64,000 bases of DNA. Source: Methanomicrobium antiquum. GTDB taxonomy: Archaea > Halobacteriota > Methanomicrobia > Methanomicrobiales > Methanomicrobiaceae. Position 1 is the stretch's first letter, and the number at the start of each line of letters is the position of its first letter. The DNA lies in the NCBI RefSeq assembly GCF_029633915.1, contig NZ_CP091092.1:868001-932000 (forward strand). Direction: 5' to 3'. The translations under genes were made by a program, and so were the position numbers. This document shows, in pieces, positions 23,606 to 32,847 of this stretch. The notes beneath the pieces are model-generated. The model was given only the letters and a program-made list of their open reading frames with translations. It was not told where the DNA came from and searched no databases.

Positions 23606-24154
23606 TTGATTAATCTTGGTGATTCAATAGATAAAAAAGACATTTTTATGGTCTTTTCAGATGCGGAAAATCTAAAAGATGATGACATAAACATAATATC
23701 ACAGCTTTTAAAACTGAATTATGAAACAATAATCATCACTTCAAATCAGCCATACTCAAATCTTGTAAGAATATATGATGCTGAAGATATCGATCTGTCA
23801 AAAATTGTGTTCATAGATTTAATTACCCGTTTTGCAATAGGTAAAATCCCGGAGGATGTATCCCCGGGGAGATGTCATTTTATAAGTAACCCGGCAAATC
23901 TGACTGATATTGGAATAATACTGACTGAAATTCTGAATGATGGAAACAATGAAAAAAAGGCTTTTGTATTTAATTCAATAAATACAATGCTTATTTACTT
24001 ATCATCTGAAAAATTATCCAGATTCATTCATCTGATCATAAATAAATTCCGTTTAACGGGTGTAAAAGGATATTTTTTAGCTGTTCATGGGGGAATTGAT
24101 CCTGAACTTGAATTAAAATTTAATATTTTTGTAGATCTGGTAATAAAAAGCTGA
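23606..24154 (+). CDS. DUF835-like protein coupled to the PAS sensor
   Basis: I chose TTG at 23606 because GGTGG (23595-23599) sits at the right distance; the frame is open further upstream to a TTG at 23585. The 182-residue product has alternating strands and helices (YETIIITSNQPYSNLVRIYD, then KIVFIDLITRFAIG, AFVFNSINTMLIYLSSEKLSRFIH and VKGYFLAVHGG) that match the DUF835/KaiC-like pattern often found as the output of archaeal PAS or receiver proteins. No P-loop is present. It likely acts with the preceding PAS protein. Confidence 0.65.
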   Translation: MINLGDSIDKKDIFMVFSDAENLKDDDINIISQLLKLNYETIIITSNQPYSNLVRIYDAEDIDLSKIVFIDLITRFAIGKIPEDVSPGRCHFISNPANLTDIGIILTEILNDGNNEKKAFVFNSINTMLIYLSSEKLSRFIHLIINKFRLTGVKGYFLAVHGGIDPELELKFNIFVDLVIKS

Positions 24155-24254
24155 TAACCATTTTTCCGGTTATTCTGTTTTTTTACTGAGATTTCTTTGT
24201 GGTTTAATTAAGTACAGATAAATCTGATAAGTCCTATAATTCATACAGATACTA

Positions 24255-25283
24255 ATGTCAGGCGGAAAAGATATCAAAAAAGCACTTGATGAGATTGTTG
24301 ACAGGGAATATACCTTCATGCATATCTGCGGTACTCACGAAGCCGCGATTGCAAAATCAGGATTAAGAAGCGTTCTTCCAAAAGGTCTGAAAATTGTTAT
24401 GGGTCCCGGATGCCCTGTTTGCATAACTCCTCAGGGTGAGATTGATGCGGCACTTGAACTTGCCGGAAAAGACTGTATTATTGCAACATATGGGGATTTG
24501 ATGAGAGTTCCGGGAACCAAAGGCACTCTTGACTCCTGTGGCGGGGACGTAAGAGTTGTTCAGGGTGTCCACAAGGCTGTCGATATTGCAAAAGAGACTG
24601 AAAAAGAGGTAGTTTTCATATCTGTAGGTTTTGAGACAACTGCACCTACCGTTGCCGCAACACTTCTTACAAATCCGCCTGATAATTTCAGCATCCTCTG
24701 CTCGCACCGGTTTGTTCCGCCGGCGATGAAGTTTCTGCTGGAACAGGGTGAAGCCTCGCTTGACGGATTTATGCTTCCCGGACATGTGTGTGTTGTTTCA
24801 GGCTATGAGATGTATGAGAAGTTTGCCGTACCGCAGGTTGTAGCAGGATTCGAACCTGATGATATTCTTCTTGGGCTTTACATGCTTGTCAAACAGGTTA
24901 AGGAAGGAAGGGCAGAGGTTGAAAACGCATATCCGCGTGCGGTTTCAAAGGAAGGAAACAAAAAAGCGATGGAGATGCTCTATCAGGTATTTGAGCCCTG
25001 CGATGTTGAGTGGAGAGGATTTCCAGTCATTCCAAAGTCAGGCCTCAGGCTTAAACCTGAGTTTAAAAAATATGATGCTTTGGATAAGTTTGGCGTCACA
25101 ATAAAACATGTTGAGAAAAATTCCGCCTGCATCTGTGATAAGGTTTTAAGAGGCATTGCAGATCCTACAGACTGTAAACTCTTTGGAAAAGCCTGCACAC
25201 CGCAAAATCCGGTCGGGCCCTGCATGGTCAGCCATGAAGGAGCATGCAGGATTTGGGCGTTGTACAACCAGAAAAAATACTAA
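24255..25283 (+). CDS. hypD: Hydrogenase maturation protein HypD
   Basis: A 342-residue HypD. Signatures are intact: FMHICGTHE (residues 21-29), GPGCPVCITP (51-60) and GFETTAP (near 125-131), with the C-terminal [4Fe-4S] cysteines in ACICDKVLRG, CKLFGKACTPQNPVGPCMVSHEGACR. With HypC, HypD assembles the Fe(CN)2CO unit of [NiFe] hydrogenases in the cytoplasm; methanogens need it for Ech/Eha, F420-reducing and Mvh-type enzymes. No other hyp gene is adjacent. Start ATG 24255 fits the family. Confidence 0.97.
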   Translation: MSGGKDIKKALDEIVDREYTFMHICGTHEAAIAKSGLRSVLPKGLKIVMGPGCPVCITPQGEIDAALELAGKDCIIATYGDLMRVPGTKGTLDSCGGDVRVVQGVHKAVDIAKETEKEVVFISVGFETTAPTVAATLLTNPPDNFSILCSHRFVPPAMKFLLEQGEASLDGFMLPGHVCVVSGYEMYEKFAVPQVVAGFEPDDILLGLYMLVKQVKEGRAEVENAYPRAVSKEGNKKAMEMLYQVFEPCDVEWRGFPVIPKSGLRLKPEFKKYDALDKFGVTIKHVEKNSACICDKVLRGIADPTDCKLFGKACTPQNPVGPCMVSHEGACRIWALYNQKKY

Positions 25284-25530
25284 AAAAACCTTTTCACTCA
25301 TGTGCTGAATGATTAAAAAGCAAAAAATTTTAGTTTAACATCTTCCAGATAATCTGAAACGAAAAACACATGAAGCAGATTTTAATGTTTGAGAGTTAAA
25401 GTTATAGTGTGAAAATTTCATTGAACAGTTAAATTTAGTAAATGTCTGATGCAATTTTTAAAGTTTGAATAAAACATGCTTTTTATGTGAAAATAAAAAG
25501 TAAGTCCGGAAAATTTTTTAGAGCGGTTTT

Positions 25531-25602
25531 GTCCTGATAGGGTAAAGGATATCCTGAAAGCCTCCGGAGCTTTCGATCCGGGTTCAATTCCCGGTCAGGA
25601 CG
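25531..25602 (+). tRNA. tRNA-Arg (anticodon CCG)
   Basis: The acceptor GTCCTGA pairs with TCAGGAC, with G as discriminator. The anticodon stem AAAGC/GCTTT encloses loop CTCCGGA (anticodon CCG), and the T arm is CCGGG-TTCAATT-CCCGG. The length is 72 nt without intron or CCA, followed by a T-rich run. It is closely related to the tRNA-Arg(GCG) at 5863 in its D and anticodon arms. Confidence 0.93.
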
Positions 25603-25789
25603 TTTTTCTTTGTTTTTCAATAGAAGTTAAAAAATCTGGAAAAATTAAATCTTAAATGATAAACCAGTTAAAAATCCGTTTTTTTGAAAAGCTAAAATCT
25701 TATCATTGTTTCATGTAAAAATTATTTTGCAATTATTTTTCTATGGGAGTTAAAATTTGGAGTGAAAATTTTAAAAAGATCTAATATTT

Positions 25790-25877
25790 GATTTTTGTAT
25801 GATGAAATACGCTCATTATGTGGGTTTACATTAAAATCACGTTGTGATTCACATGAAAAATTTCATGAATGTTTTTT
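25790..25877 (+). repeat. Dispersed hairpin repeat, copy b
   Basis: It contains GATGAAATACGCTCATTATG, then the central hairpin AATCAC-gtt-GTGATT, then CATGAAA-aa-TTTCATG and a T-run. The order of elements matches the full copies at 37291 and 45431, but the central stem is AATCAC/GTGATT instead of AGTTAC/GTAACT, so base pairing is kept while the sequence differs. Confidence 0.65.
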
Positions 25878-25888
25878 ATCTGATTTTA

Positions 25889-26170
25889 TTATTTAGTACC
25901 TGTAATTTTTATTATATGGTAACCAAACTGGGTCTTCACCGGACCTACAACATCGCCTTCTTTTCCCTTGAAACTTGCGTCTTCAAACTCCTTAACCATC
26001 ATTCCTTTGCCAAACCATCCAAGATCTCCTCCGTTTCTACCTGAAGGGCATTGGGAGAATTTCTTTGCAACTTCTTCAAATTTATCTCCTGCTTTAATTT
26101 TGGAGAGAATTTCATTTGCTTCATTTTCGGTTTTCACAAGAATATGCGAGGCTTTTACTTTAGCTGCCAT
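25889..26170 (-). CDS. Parvulin-type peptidyl-prolyl cis-trans isomerase
   Basis: A 93-residue single-domain parvulin: KASHILVKTENEA at the N-terminus, FEEVAKKFSQCPSGRNGGDLGWF in the middle and FGYHIIKITG at the end are the family hallmarks, including both active-site His residues. No signal peptide, so it is cytoplasmic, assisting protein folding. It is monocistronic. Confidence 0.95.
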   Translation of the reverse strand: MAAKVKASHILVKTENEANEILSKIKAGDKFEEVAKKFSQCPSGRNGGDLGWFGKGMMVKEFEDASFKGKEGDVVGPVKTQFGYHIIKITGTK

Positions 26171-26471
26171 TCATACAAATTGGCAGACATTTCTAAAATA
26201 ATTATGCATGAGGTATATGCCATGATTAATTCAAAATGGCATAATACAGTAGAGTTAATCTGACTTTGGCAGAACATGATGTTATAGACTACAATAATCA
26301 AAATCTATGAAAAAAAAGTCTGCAAAAAAATTCATCAGATTTTTTGAGAGGGAAAAAAACTTCAAAAAAAGTTTACAAAATAAAATATAATTTCAAAAAA
26401 ACCTGCGAATTCTATCAGATATTGATGACAAAACAAAAAGAATTTATTTTGATTTTGAAAACTGATTAATA
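26171..26471. other. Intergenic region with an 8-bp inverted repeat
   Basis: No gene is visible in this 301-base spacer between the divergent parvulin and pilin genes. It holds a perfect inverted repeat TATGCCAT-N12-ATGGCATA at 26216-26243, upstream of a TATA-like element for the parvulin gene (about 26193-26206), plus A-rich sequence before the pilin gene. Confidence 0.45.
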
Positions 26472-26978
26472 ATGCAGAATGGTGAAGATGCAGTCTCTCC
26501 TACAATATCTACTATCCTAAATGTTATGATTACTCTAATTATGGCATTAATTGTTCTTCTATACGTAATGAATTTCAATGTGTCCTTATATTCACCTCCT
26601 GAAAAAGTACCGGTTATTTTTAAGATAACCAAAGTTTCAAGTTGTGCTCCAAATTATGAGAGCAAAATTACTCTTAGAAATGTAGGACTTGAAAAATACA
26701 ACAATTCTTTGCTTACTGCTGAAATCTATTCAAACGATGTTCTTCTTGGCTGTGCCATTAATACCTTAAACGGCTATGAATTTATCTCAACCAGGCATTA
26801 CTATGTAAAAACAATTGGTGGAAGCGGATGTAGAAATGCAGAGTGGTATCCGGGTGAAAAAACCGCAATTGATATAACAGATCGTTTGATAAAGCCCGGA
26901 GACACAGTTCGGGTTGACATATTTCTAAAACCTGATATGAAGAAAATTTCTACTGACACATTTACTCTTCAACAATAG
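26472..26978 (+). CDS. Type IV pilin-like protein (archaeal pilin N-terminal domain)
   Basis: The start MQNGEDAVSPTISTILNVMITLIMALIVLLYVM has the short charged leader ending near EDAVSP and the long hydrophobic helix of archaeal type IV pilins (formerly DUF1628); prepilin peptidase would cut just before the hydrophobic part. The rest (about 125 residues) is a beta-rich exposed domain with three cysteines. It probably forms or decorates a surface pilus or functions as a pseudopilin. The 3' end overlaps the convergent DUF99 gene by 17 bp. No assembly ATPase gene is nearby. Confidence 0.8.
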   Translation: MQNGEDAVSPTISTILNVMITLIMALIVLLYVMNFNVSLYSPPEKVPVIFKITKVSSCAPNYESKITLRNVGLEKYNNSLLTAEIYSNDVLLGCAINTLNGYEFISTRHYYVKTIGGSGCRNAEWYPGEKTAIDITDRLIKPGDTVRVDIFLKPDMKKISTDTFTLQQ

Positions 26979-27534
26979 TAAAATCCGATGATGCGTGCGC
27001 TAATAGTCCTGCAACTCTTAGAGGTTCCGGGATTCTTCCCTGGAGAGTAAAGGCATTGCACAGCCATCCTGCATCTTTAAAGGATATGCCTGAACATCTC
27101 AGATATATATAAAAGCCGGTTTTCAGCTGAAATTTTTCTCTTATACCTGTATTTTTGTATTTTAAAAGTCGGTCTGAATCACCTGGAAAATATTTATTTA
27201 TTTTCGTTTCAATTCCTTCTGAATTCTCATATGTCGCACAGATCACAGGAAAACCTGTTTTTTTATGAATTTCTTCAATGTCAATTATGTTAAACCACGA
27301 AACAATGCATCCGGAGAGCATTATGCAGTGCAGATCTTTTCTTGAAAGTTTAGTGAAAATATCAATTACAGTATCTGTAGCATCCATTCCTCCAACAGTT
27401 GCGGTTGAAAATGCTACTCCATCAATAATTTTGTCTTTTCTCATTACAACTCCGGCAAAAAAGGATTTTTTTGCGCTTCTTGTAAAACTTTCAGCTATGC
27501 CCAGTACCCGGATTCCTGATTTTGCAGTCTGCAT
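26962..27534 (-). CDS. DUF99 family protein (endonuclease V-like fold)
   Basis: A 190-residue member of DUF99: IRVLGIAESF at the start, VDGVAFSTATVGGMDAT (IDGVAFSTATVGGMDATDT here), CIMLSGCIVSWFNIID and the end RIPEPLRVAGLLAHA are the conserved segments. DUF99 is distantly related to endonuclease V but its function is unproven. It diverges from aglJ with 39 bp between starts, so both promoters share a small region. Confidence 0.9.
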   Translation of the reverse strand: MQTAKSGIRVLGIAESFTRSAKKSFFAGVVMRKDKIIDGVAFSTATVGGMDATDTVIDIFTKLSRKDLHCIMLSGCIVSWFNIIDIEEIHKKTGFPVICATYENSEGIETKINKYFPGDSDRLLKYKNTGIREKFQLKTGFYIYLRCSGISFKDAGWLCNAFTLQGRIPEPLRVAGLLAHASSDFTIVEE

Positions 27535-27573
27535 GAAAGGACTTATGAATGTAGATTTTAATATAATGTAGCA

Positions 27574-28500
27574 ATGGATATCAAAAAGGATGACGTCTGT
27601 ATTTTCATCCCTACACTAAACGAGGCGCCAACAATAGGAGAACTTGTCAGATCCTTTAAAAAAACCGGTTATAATAATATTTTTGTAATGGATGGAAACA
27701 GCAGTGATGATACTGTAAATATTGCTGAATCCGAAGGTGCAATTGTAAAAATTCAGACAGGAAAGGGTAAAGGCAGGGCAATAATAGAAGCGATAGAATA
27801 CATAAAAAGCCCTTATGTTTTAATGCTTGACGGAGATGGTACTTATCTTCCTGAAGATGCAGAAAAAATGCTTATTCCTCTTTTTGAAGGATATGATCAT
27901 GTAATTGGAAATCGTCTTGATACATTTGAACCAGGTGCACTTAGTCGTTTCAACCATTTTGGAAATGAAGTTATAAATTATCTTTTCAAGGTGGCACATG
28001 GACAGTACCTGCATGATATTTTATCCGGATATCGGGCATTTAATCTTGAGTCTCTTAAAAAAATGAACCTTAAAGAGTATGGATTTGAGATAGAAACCGA
28101 AATTTCAGTTGAGGCTGTAGGGGGCAGACAGAAAATTGCAGTTGTTCCAATAAGCTATAAACCAAGACCCGGGACTCCTACAAAACTTCATCCTGTAAGA
28201 GACGGTGCAAAGATAATATCTGCTGTATGGAGACTTGCCAGAGTCAGCAATCCGATTTTTTACTTTGGAGTTATCGGTGTTTTTGTATCTCTTGCCGGAG
28301 TTTTAATGGGAATCTATGTTGTATATGACTGGTTCCAGGGAATTTCCCATACAGAGATGTCAATATTTACTGTTCTTTTAATTATTCTTGGATTTCAGAT
28401 CTTTATGTTTGGTGTTATTGCCGATATGATTGTTTCATTTAACAGAGAGTTAAGGCTGGAAATTCAGGGGCTTAAGCCGCCAAAGCCTCCCATCAAATAA
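27574..28500 (+). CDS. aglJ: AglJ-like dolichyl-phosphate glycosyltransferase (GT2)
   Basis: The GT-A domain (about residues 8-220) has IPTLNEAPTIGELV, VMDGNSSDDTV and MLDGDGTYLPEDA, the nucleotide-sugar and metal sites, followed by HDILSGYRAFN. Two C-terminal membrane helices (about 228-250 and 262-285) anchor it to the inner face of the membrane. This build is that of archaeal AglJ, which loads the first sugar onto dolichyl phosphate for N-glycosylation of surface proteins. The 3' end overlaps the convergent aldolase gene by 37 bp. Confidence 0.85.
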   Translation: MDIKKDDVCIFIPTLNEAPTIGELVRSFKKTGYNNIFVMDGNSSDDTVNIAESEGAIVKIQTGKGKGRAIIEAIEYIKSPYVLMLDGDGTYLPEDAEKMLIPLFEGYDHVIGNRLDTFEPGALSRFNHFGNEVINYLFKVAHGQYLHDILSGYRAFNLESLKKMNLKEYGFEIETEISVEAVGGRQKIAVVPISYKPRPGTPTKLHPVRDGAKIISAVWRLARVSNPIFYFGVIGVFVSLAGVLMGIYVVYDWFQGISHTEMSIFTVLLIILGFQIFMFGVIADMIVSFNRELRLEIQGLKPPKPPIK

Positions 28501-29009
28501 ATTACTTTACACGCATGCTCTGCAATTGATGTTAATAGATATGCTTCTTTTAGGTCTTTTCCTGTTGCAAATGTACCATGTCCTTTAGCTATTACAACAG
28601 GTGCATCTTTTAGTGCAACAGAGATATTCTTTGCCAGAATGTCTGATCCCGGCTCTCCTGCAACAACAGGAATTACGGGACAAAGCATCTTTCCTTCGCT
28701 GTCTTCAGGAATAACCTCCGAATAAAAAAATGATGCGGCAACGGAGTATGCAGGATGTGCATGAACAATTGCTTCCTTTTCAGTCAGTTTATATGTTTCA
28801 TAGTGAACACGCCATTCACTTGATGCACCGGATTCTACAGTTTTGTCCATTGAGACAAATTTCAAATCACCTGGCTCATCAAGATAAGATCCACTTTGAG
28901 TTATAAAAAAGCCGTCTTTGTCTTTTAGACTTAGATTTCCAAAATTTCCCCCAACAAGACCTTCATTAAAAAGTCTCTTTCCAATAATTTCAAACTCTTT
29001 AATTCTCAT
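28464..29009 (-). CDS. Class II aldolase/adducin family protein
   Basis: A 181-residue class II aldolase. GNFGNLSLKD is the phosphate loop, VHAHPAYSVA carries the two zinc-binding His residues and KGHGTFATG supplies the third. Family members split or epimerise sugar phosphates such as fuculose-1-phosphate. In archaea they are often poorly defined, so the substrate is open. It overlaps aglJ tail to tail by 37 bp. Confidence 0.88.
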   Translation of the reverse strand: MRIKEFEIIGKRLFNEGLVGGNFGNLSLKDKDGFFITQSGSYLDEPGDLKFVSMDKTVESGASSEWRVHYETYKLTEKEAIVHAHPAYSVAASFFYSEVIPEDSEGKMLCPVIPVVAGEPGSDILAKNISVALKDAPVVIAKGHGTFATGKDLKEAYLLTSIAEHACKVIYLMGGFGGLSP

Positions 29010-29240
29010 TTATACACCTATTTTTAATTTTTCAAATGCCTCAAAGAAAAATATATTTTTTACTTTAACAAGTCTGTCCTGTTGAATGTATTATATAATT
29101 TTGCAAACAGAAATAAACCCACAATCTGAGATTACAGCCTGTTTAAAATCAAAGTCTGTTAAAATTAAATTTTTTTATTTGCCTGAATAAAAATATGTCT
29201 AATTAATCAACAAAAAATTCATAATTTTACCTTTTCTTAA

Positions 29241-29285
29241 AAAAAACGTTTGCATGAAATAGAATTTCATGGACATTTTCAGGGT
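29241..29285 (+). repeat. Dispersed hairpin repeat, copy g (partial)
   Basis: Only the last hairpin is present: CATGAAAT-ag-AATTTCATG at 29252-29270 followed by GGACATTTTC, matching the corresponding part of the copy at 37291 (AATTTCATGGACGTTTT). The remainder of the 29010-29310 spacer is A+T-rich with no gene. Confidence 0.5.
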
Positions 29286-29310
29286 AAATTTATATTTATT
29301 TAATGCTTTT

Positions 29311-29580
29311 TTAAAGCAATGGCACAATCAGACCCTGCAGTGTATCCGCAGGAGTTACACCCTCAAGTCTGTGTTCGACTTTCCCGTCTTTTTCAATGAT
29401 TATTGTTGGAACAACCTGAATACCATATTTTGCGGCAAGTTCCATATTGTTGTCAACATCTATCTTTTTAATCTCAACAGAGTCACCCATCATTTTTTTT
29501 AACTGTTCAAGAATTGGAGTCTGCATTTTGCATGGTCCGCACCATTCTGCATAAAAATCCATTAACACTGGTTTTGACAT
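29311..29580 (-). CDS. Thioredoxin
   Basis: The active site WCGPC lies near residue 13 of an 89-residue protein starting MSKPVLMDFYAEWCGPCKMQ; the cis-Pro loop VVPTII follows. I chose the ATG at 29578-29580 because GAGGTG sits just upstream at suitable distance. The frame is open to 29652, but the extra residues do not belong to the fold. It reduces protein disulfides in the cytoplasm, perhaps supplied by the FTR system at 2.5-3.3 kb. It lies 78 bp downstream of secD on the same strand. Confidence 0.93.
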   Translation of the reverse strand: MSKPVLMDFYAEWCGPCKMQTPILEQLKKMMGDSVEIKKIDVDNNMELAAKYGIQVVPTIIIEKDGKVEHRLEGVTPADTLQGLIVPLL

Positions 29581-29658
29581 AATTGTATCACACCTCTTTA
29601 CAGAGAAAAGGTCAGAAAAAGATATATAATTTTGTTTTTTTGTCTCTGACAAAAGGTA

Positions 29659-31137
29659 TTACTTTGATGGCTTTTTGGATAAAATTGCCATTATCATCTT
29701 ACCGTATGCCGGACGAGTGATTAATACACCAACCAAAACACCTAAGATTGTAATTATTGCAAAACCTTTCAGAGTTGAGAGATCCATGAGAGCTAAAGGA
29801 AGCATTGCAATAATTGCAGTACTTGCGGCCAGAGTGATAATTACAAGTGCACGCCTGAATCTTTTCATGTATACATTTGGAGAGGGCACTTTTCCGTCAT
29901 GCAAAACCTCGTCTGTTACAATTACAAGCTGATCAATACCTGTTCCTATAACTGCAATAATACCTGCAATACTTGCAAAATCAAGCTGTTGGATATATCT
30001 TGCTATACCTAAAAGGATGATAATTTCTGCAAGATTTGTAAGAATCATCGGAAGGACAATTGAGGGTTCTTTGTAGCGGAAATATACAGAGATTCCAACT
30101 GCAACTAATGCCAGAATCGCTGCTACTATACAGACAATCTTGAAATAATCCCCAAGTTCGGCTGTTACAGAACCTGATCCTGCAATTGAAACATCTACGG
30201 GAAGGGCACCTGCGCGAAGGTGAATTTCAAGAATCTGTGCTTCTTCCAAAGCTTCTTTGCCTGAACCGGTGGATGCGCTCAAATCACGGACTGTTCCGGT
30301 GCTGAGCTGTCTTGCAAGATCAGGTGAAAGTGGTGCTGAATAGACCTCTTCTCCGTCAAGAAGCATTACAAGGTAGTGATTCTGTGGATCGGCAACTGCA
30401 CCGTATTTTATTGCGGCGTCTCTAAAGGCTTGTGCTCCTGTATCATCGAGGGTAAATCCAACTCCCCAGTTCTGACTTCCCGGAGGATTCTGGCTTGGCC
30501 TTGAAACGCTTGTTACAGAATCGCCAAAGAGCACATGCTCTGATTCATTTCCGGAGGTTACTATTCTGATCTCAAATTTACCCTGAGAACTTACAAGATC
30601 CTGGGCACTGTTGATATCTGCTCCGGCAAGTTCAATTCTGATATATGTCGCAATATCATTCAAACCGCTTATAATGTTTAATTTTGCATCCTGGGTTCCA
30701 AGATTATTGACCTTGTCTTCAAGAATGCGTTTAATGTCATCTGCGGTTTCCTTTGAAACACCCTGCTGATAGGAAACAATCTTTGCCCCGGATTCGGCAA
30801 AAATCTCTTTTAATTCATCTTCTGGATAATATTTTCTGATTTCAAGCTGATCATCACTCAAAACTATAACTTCAGCATCTATTCTTTTTGATAGTTCTTC
30901 TGAAAGGTCATATGCTGATTTGTCTGATGAAAATCTGACTACTTCTGACTGGAATGAAAGCTGAATCCAGCTTCCTCCCTGAAGATCAAGACCTAACTGG
31001 AGATTTCCTTCAATTCCTTTATTAACTGCGGGCGGAAGTGCGTAGATGCTTAATATTGAAAATATTATGAGTCCGACCATTATTAAAATGCGCCAGTCAG
31101 TAAAAATCTTCTTTAGTGTACTGTCTTCATCTGACAT
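29659..31137 (-). CDS. secD: Protein-export membrane protein SecD
   Basis: A 492-residue SecD. After the first membrane helix comes LGLDLQGGSW, the SecD D1 motif, a long extracellular domain (to about residue 330), then five helices containing GIIAVIGTGIDQLVIVTDE and a C-terminal GFAIITILGVLVGVLITRPAYGK. With SecF it uses the ion gradient to complete preprotein translocation through SecYE. It overlaps secF by 11 bp; order secF-secD is usual in archaea. Confidence 0.96.
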   Translation of the reverse strand: MSDEDSTLKKIFTDWRILIMVGLIIFSILSIYALPPAVNKGIEGNLQLGLDLQGGSWIQLSFQSEVVRFSSDKSAYDLSEELSKRIDAEVIVLSDDQLEIRKYYPEDELKEIFAESGAKIVSYQQGVSKETADDIKRILEDKVNNLGTQDAKLNIISGLNDIATYIRIELAGADINSAQDLVSSQGKFEIRIVTSGNESEHVLFGDSVTSVSRPSQNPPGSQNWGVGFTLDDTGAQAFRDAAIKYGAVADPQNHYLVMLLDGEEVYSAPLSPDLARQLSTGTVRDLSASTGSGKEALEEAQILEIHLRAGALPVDVSIAGSGSVTAELGDYFKIVCIVAAILALVAVGISVYFRYKEPSIVLPMILTNLAEIIILLGIARYIQQLDFASIAGIIAVIGTGIDQLVIVTDEVLHDGKVPSPNVYMKRFRRALVIITLAASTAIIAMLPLALMDLSTLKGFAIITILGVLVGVLITRPAYGKMIMAILSKKPSK

Positions 31138-31993
31138 TTTTTCCTCCTTTTGTCTCTTTTAAATACCATTTTAAAAGACCTGCATTGAGCATCCAGGTAT
31201 TCATAAGATCAACAAAGAGACCAATTAACAAAACAGCTGAAATATCACGGATTATCCCTATCTGACCTATTGCTGATACAATAAACATCGCAGCTACAGC
31301 AGTCATTGTTGTGGTGGTCATAATAAATCCGGTCTTAAAAGCTCCTTTTAATTTTTCATCCGGTTTTCCCTGTCTTTTCAGAAGTCTTGTAGTAAGCAGT
31401 ATATTGCTGTCAACAGAATATCCGATGAGCATTAATAATGCCGCAGTTGTTCCAAGTGATAATGTGACTCCGAAAACATCCATGAAAGCCGCTGTTATTA
31501 CCATATCTGAAAATGCCGCCAAAACAATGGCAATACTGGGCACGTAATTTCTAAAAGCCGCAAAGACAAATATTCCCATTAAGGCAAATGCAATCAGAAT
31601 TGCCCAGATTGCCTGTGTCTGAAGAGTTTTTCCAAATGTTTCACCAATTTGATCCACTTTTGCATCCGGATATCTGTCTGATATATGCTCAGTCAGCGAT
31701 CTGAATTCAGAATCCCCAAGAGATTCGAAGACAATATAGAATCCGTCATTAATGCTTTCCCCAACACTCTTTAACGGATATTCGCTGAAATATTCATATA
31801 TATGTTCCTGAGAATCACTTGTAAAAAGAGTGACTGCAACTCCTCCGGAAAAATCAATACCAGGCGTTATTGGCATCCCTGTTGCGAATGTGTTAAACGC
31901 CAGAAATATTATGGATATGATAAGAAGTCCGGCCGGGAGTGCAACCATCTGCCGTGGCTCATATCTTGTTATATCATAGGTAAATTTACCCAT
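31127..31993 (-). CDS. secF: Protein-export membrane protein SecF
   Basis: A 288-residue SecF with a first membrane helix, the ITPGIDFSGGVAVTLF motif near residues 44-59, a short extracellular domain and five further helices including LLMLIGYSVDSNILLTTRLLK. It forms the SecDF complex with the coupled downstream gene. A TATA-like region is expected upstream of 31993, but no distinct operator was seen. Confidence 0.96.
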   Translation of the reverse strand: MGKFTYDITRYEPRQMVALPAGLLIISIIFLAFNTFATGMPITPGIDFSGGVAVTLFTSDSQEHIYEYFSEYPLKSVGESINDGFYIVFESLGDSEFRSLTEHISDRYPDAKVDQIGETFGKTLQTQAIWAILIAFALMGIFVFAAFRNYVPSIAIVLAAFSDMVITAAFMDVFGVTLSLGTTAALLMLIGYSVDSNILLTTRLLKRQGKPDEKLKGAFKTGFIMTTTTMTAVAAMFIVSAIGQIGIIRDISAVLLIGLFVDLMNTWMLNAGLLKWYLKETKGGKNVR

Positions 31994-32206
31994 GTTATAA
32001 AATTTGTATCACGAGTGATTAATTGTTATGATAATAAAATTAAAATACCAATTTTTTAGCCGTAAAAAATACCGGATGACTGATGAAAAATGAAATTTTC
32101 AAAAATTAAAAAAAAGAGTATATTTCAGTTTTTGCAGGAATTGAATTTAAAAAATGTCTTTTATCAGGGAAAAGGTATATATAACGTCCCGTATATATTA
32201 AACCTC

Positions 32207-32524
32207 ATGAGATCAGCGGCTGATCTAAAAAATGAGATAGAAAAGCGTCTCCGTAACTATCTATCCAGGGATAAAAATGGCATCCGCCGAACGCTGCTGA
32301 ATATTTTTGTTAAAACCAGGTCTATGACTATTGCAGAGACGCATGCAAAGCTTAAGGAAAAATTTGATGTCAGTTATCAGTCAGTTGCCTCAATGGTTGG
32401 CATTATAGCTTCTAAAATTGGCATTTTACATGTTATCAAATCGAAGGATAACGATCAAAACTGCTACAAACTAAAAGATCAATATGCCGATATGGTCGCG
32501 CGTGTTGTTACTACTTCAAATTAA
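32207..32524 (+). CDS. DUF2551 winged-helix-like protein
   Basis: From ATG 32207 the protein has 105 residues: RSAADLKNEIEKRLRNYLSRDKNGIRRTLLNIFV, then TIAETHAKLKEKFDVSYQSVASMVGIIASKIGIL, a helix-turn-helix followed by a beta wing. This is the DUF2551 family found in methanogens, probably a DNA-binding regulator. The frame extends upstream to 32090, but TATA-like sequences (tatatataac near 32176 and gtatatatta near 32191) lie in that part, so the shorter start is better. Targets are unknown. Confidence 0.75.
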   Translation: MRSAADLKNEIEKRLRNYLSRDKNGIRRTLLNIFVKTRSMTIAETHAKLKEKFDVSYQSVASMVGIIASKIGILHVIKSKDNDQNCYKLKDQYADMVARVVTTSN

Positions 32525-32577
32525 ATTTTAATTATACATCACAATCTATTTTTATATATCCTGCTTAAACTTTATCA

Positions 32578-32847
32578 ATGGATATTGATATTTTTGAAAA
32601 TTCCAAATCCACCGGGATAACTATTTCTGAAGAAGTAAGTCAGTATATTCTTGAGAAAAAAAATAATTTCAGGGTATGTACATCCTGCGGGGGGCCTGTT
32701 ATTTTATCAACGCTTGTAAAACCTCCAAAACCCTCAGATCTGGAGATTTATGTGGGTGATTACATTCTTTATGTCTCAATTTATCAGGCGCGCTTTATTG
32801 ACAGAATTGATATCAATATGATTCCCAGATTCTCTGATTATATCTGA
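32578..32847 (+). CDS. Conserved small protein with a CxxC pair, function unknown
   Basis: An 89-residue protein. A helical beginning (ITISEEVSQYILEKKN) is followed by FRVCTSCGGPVILSTLVKPPKPSDL, a possible half zinc site, and a beta-rich end. The layout resembles small conserved proteins of methanogens without assigned function. ATG 32578 follows TATA-like sequence (tttttatatatcc) about 25 nt upstream. Confidence 0.6.
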   Translation: MDIDIFENSKSTGITISEEVSQYILEKKNNFRVCTSCGGPVILSTLVKPPKPSDLEIYVGDYILYVSIYQARFIDRIDINMIPRFSDYI

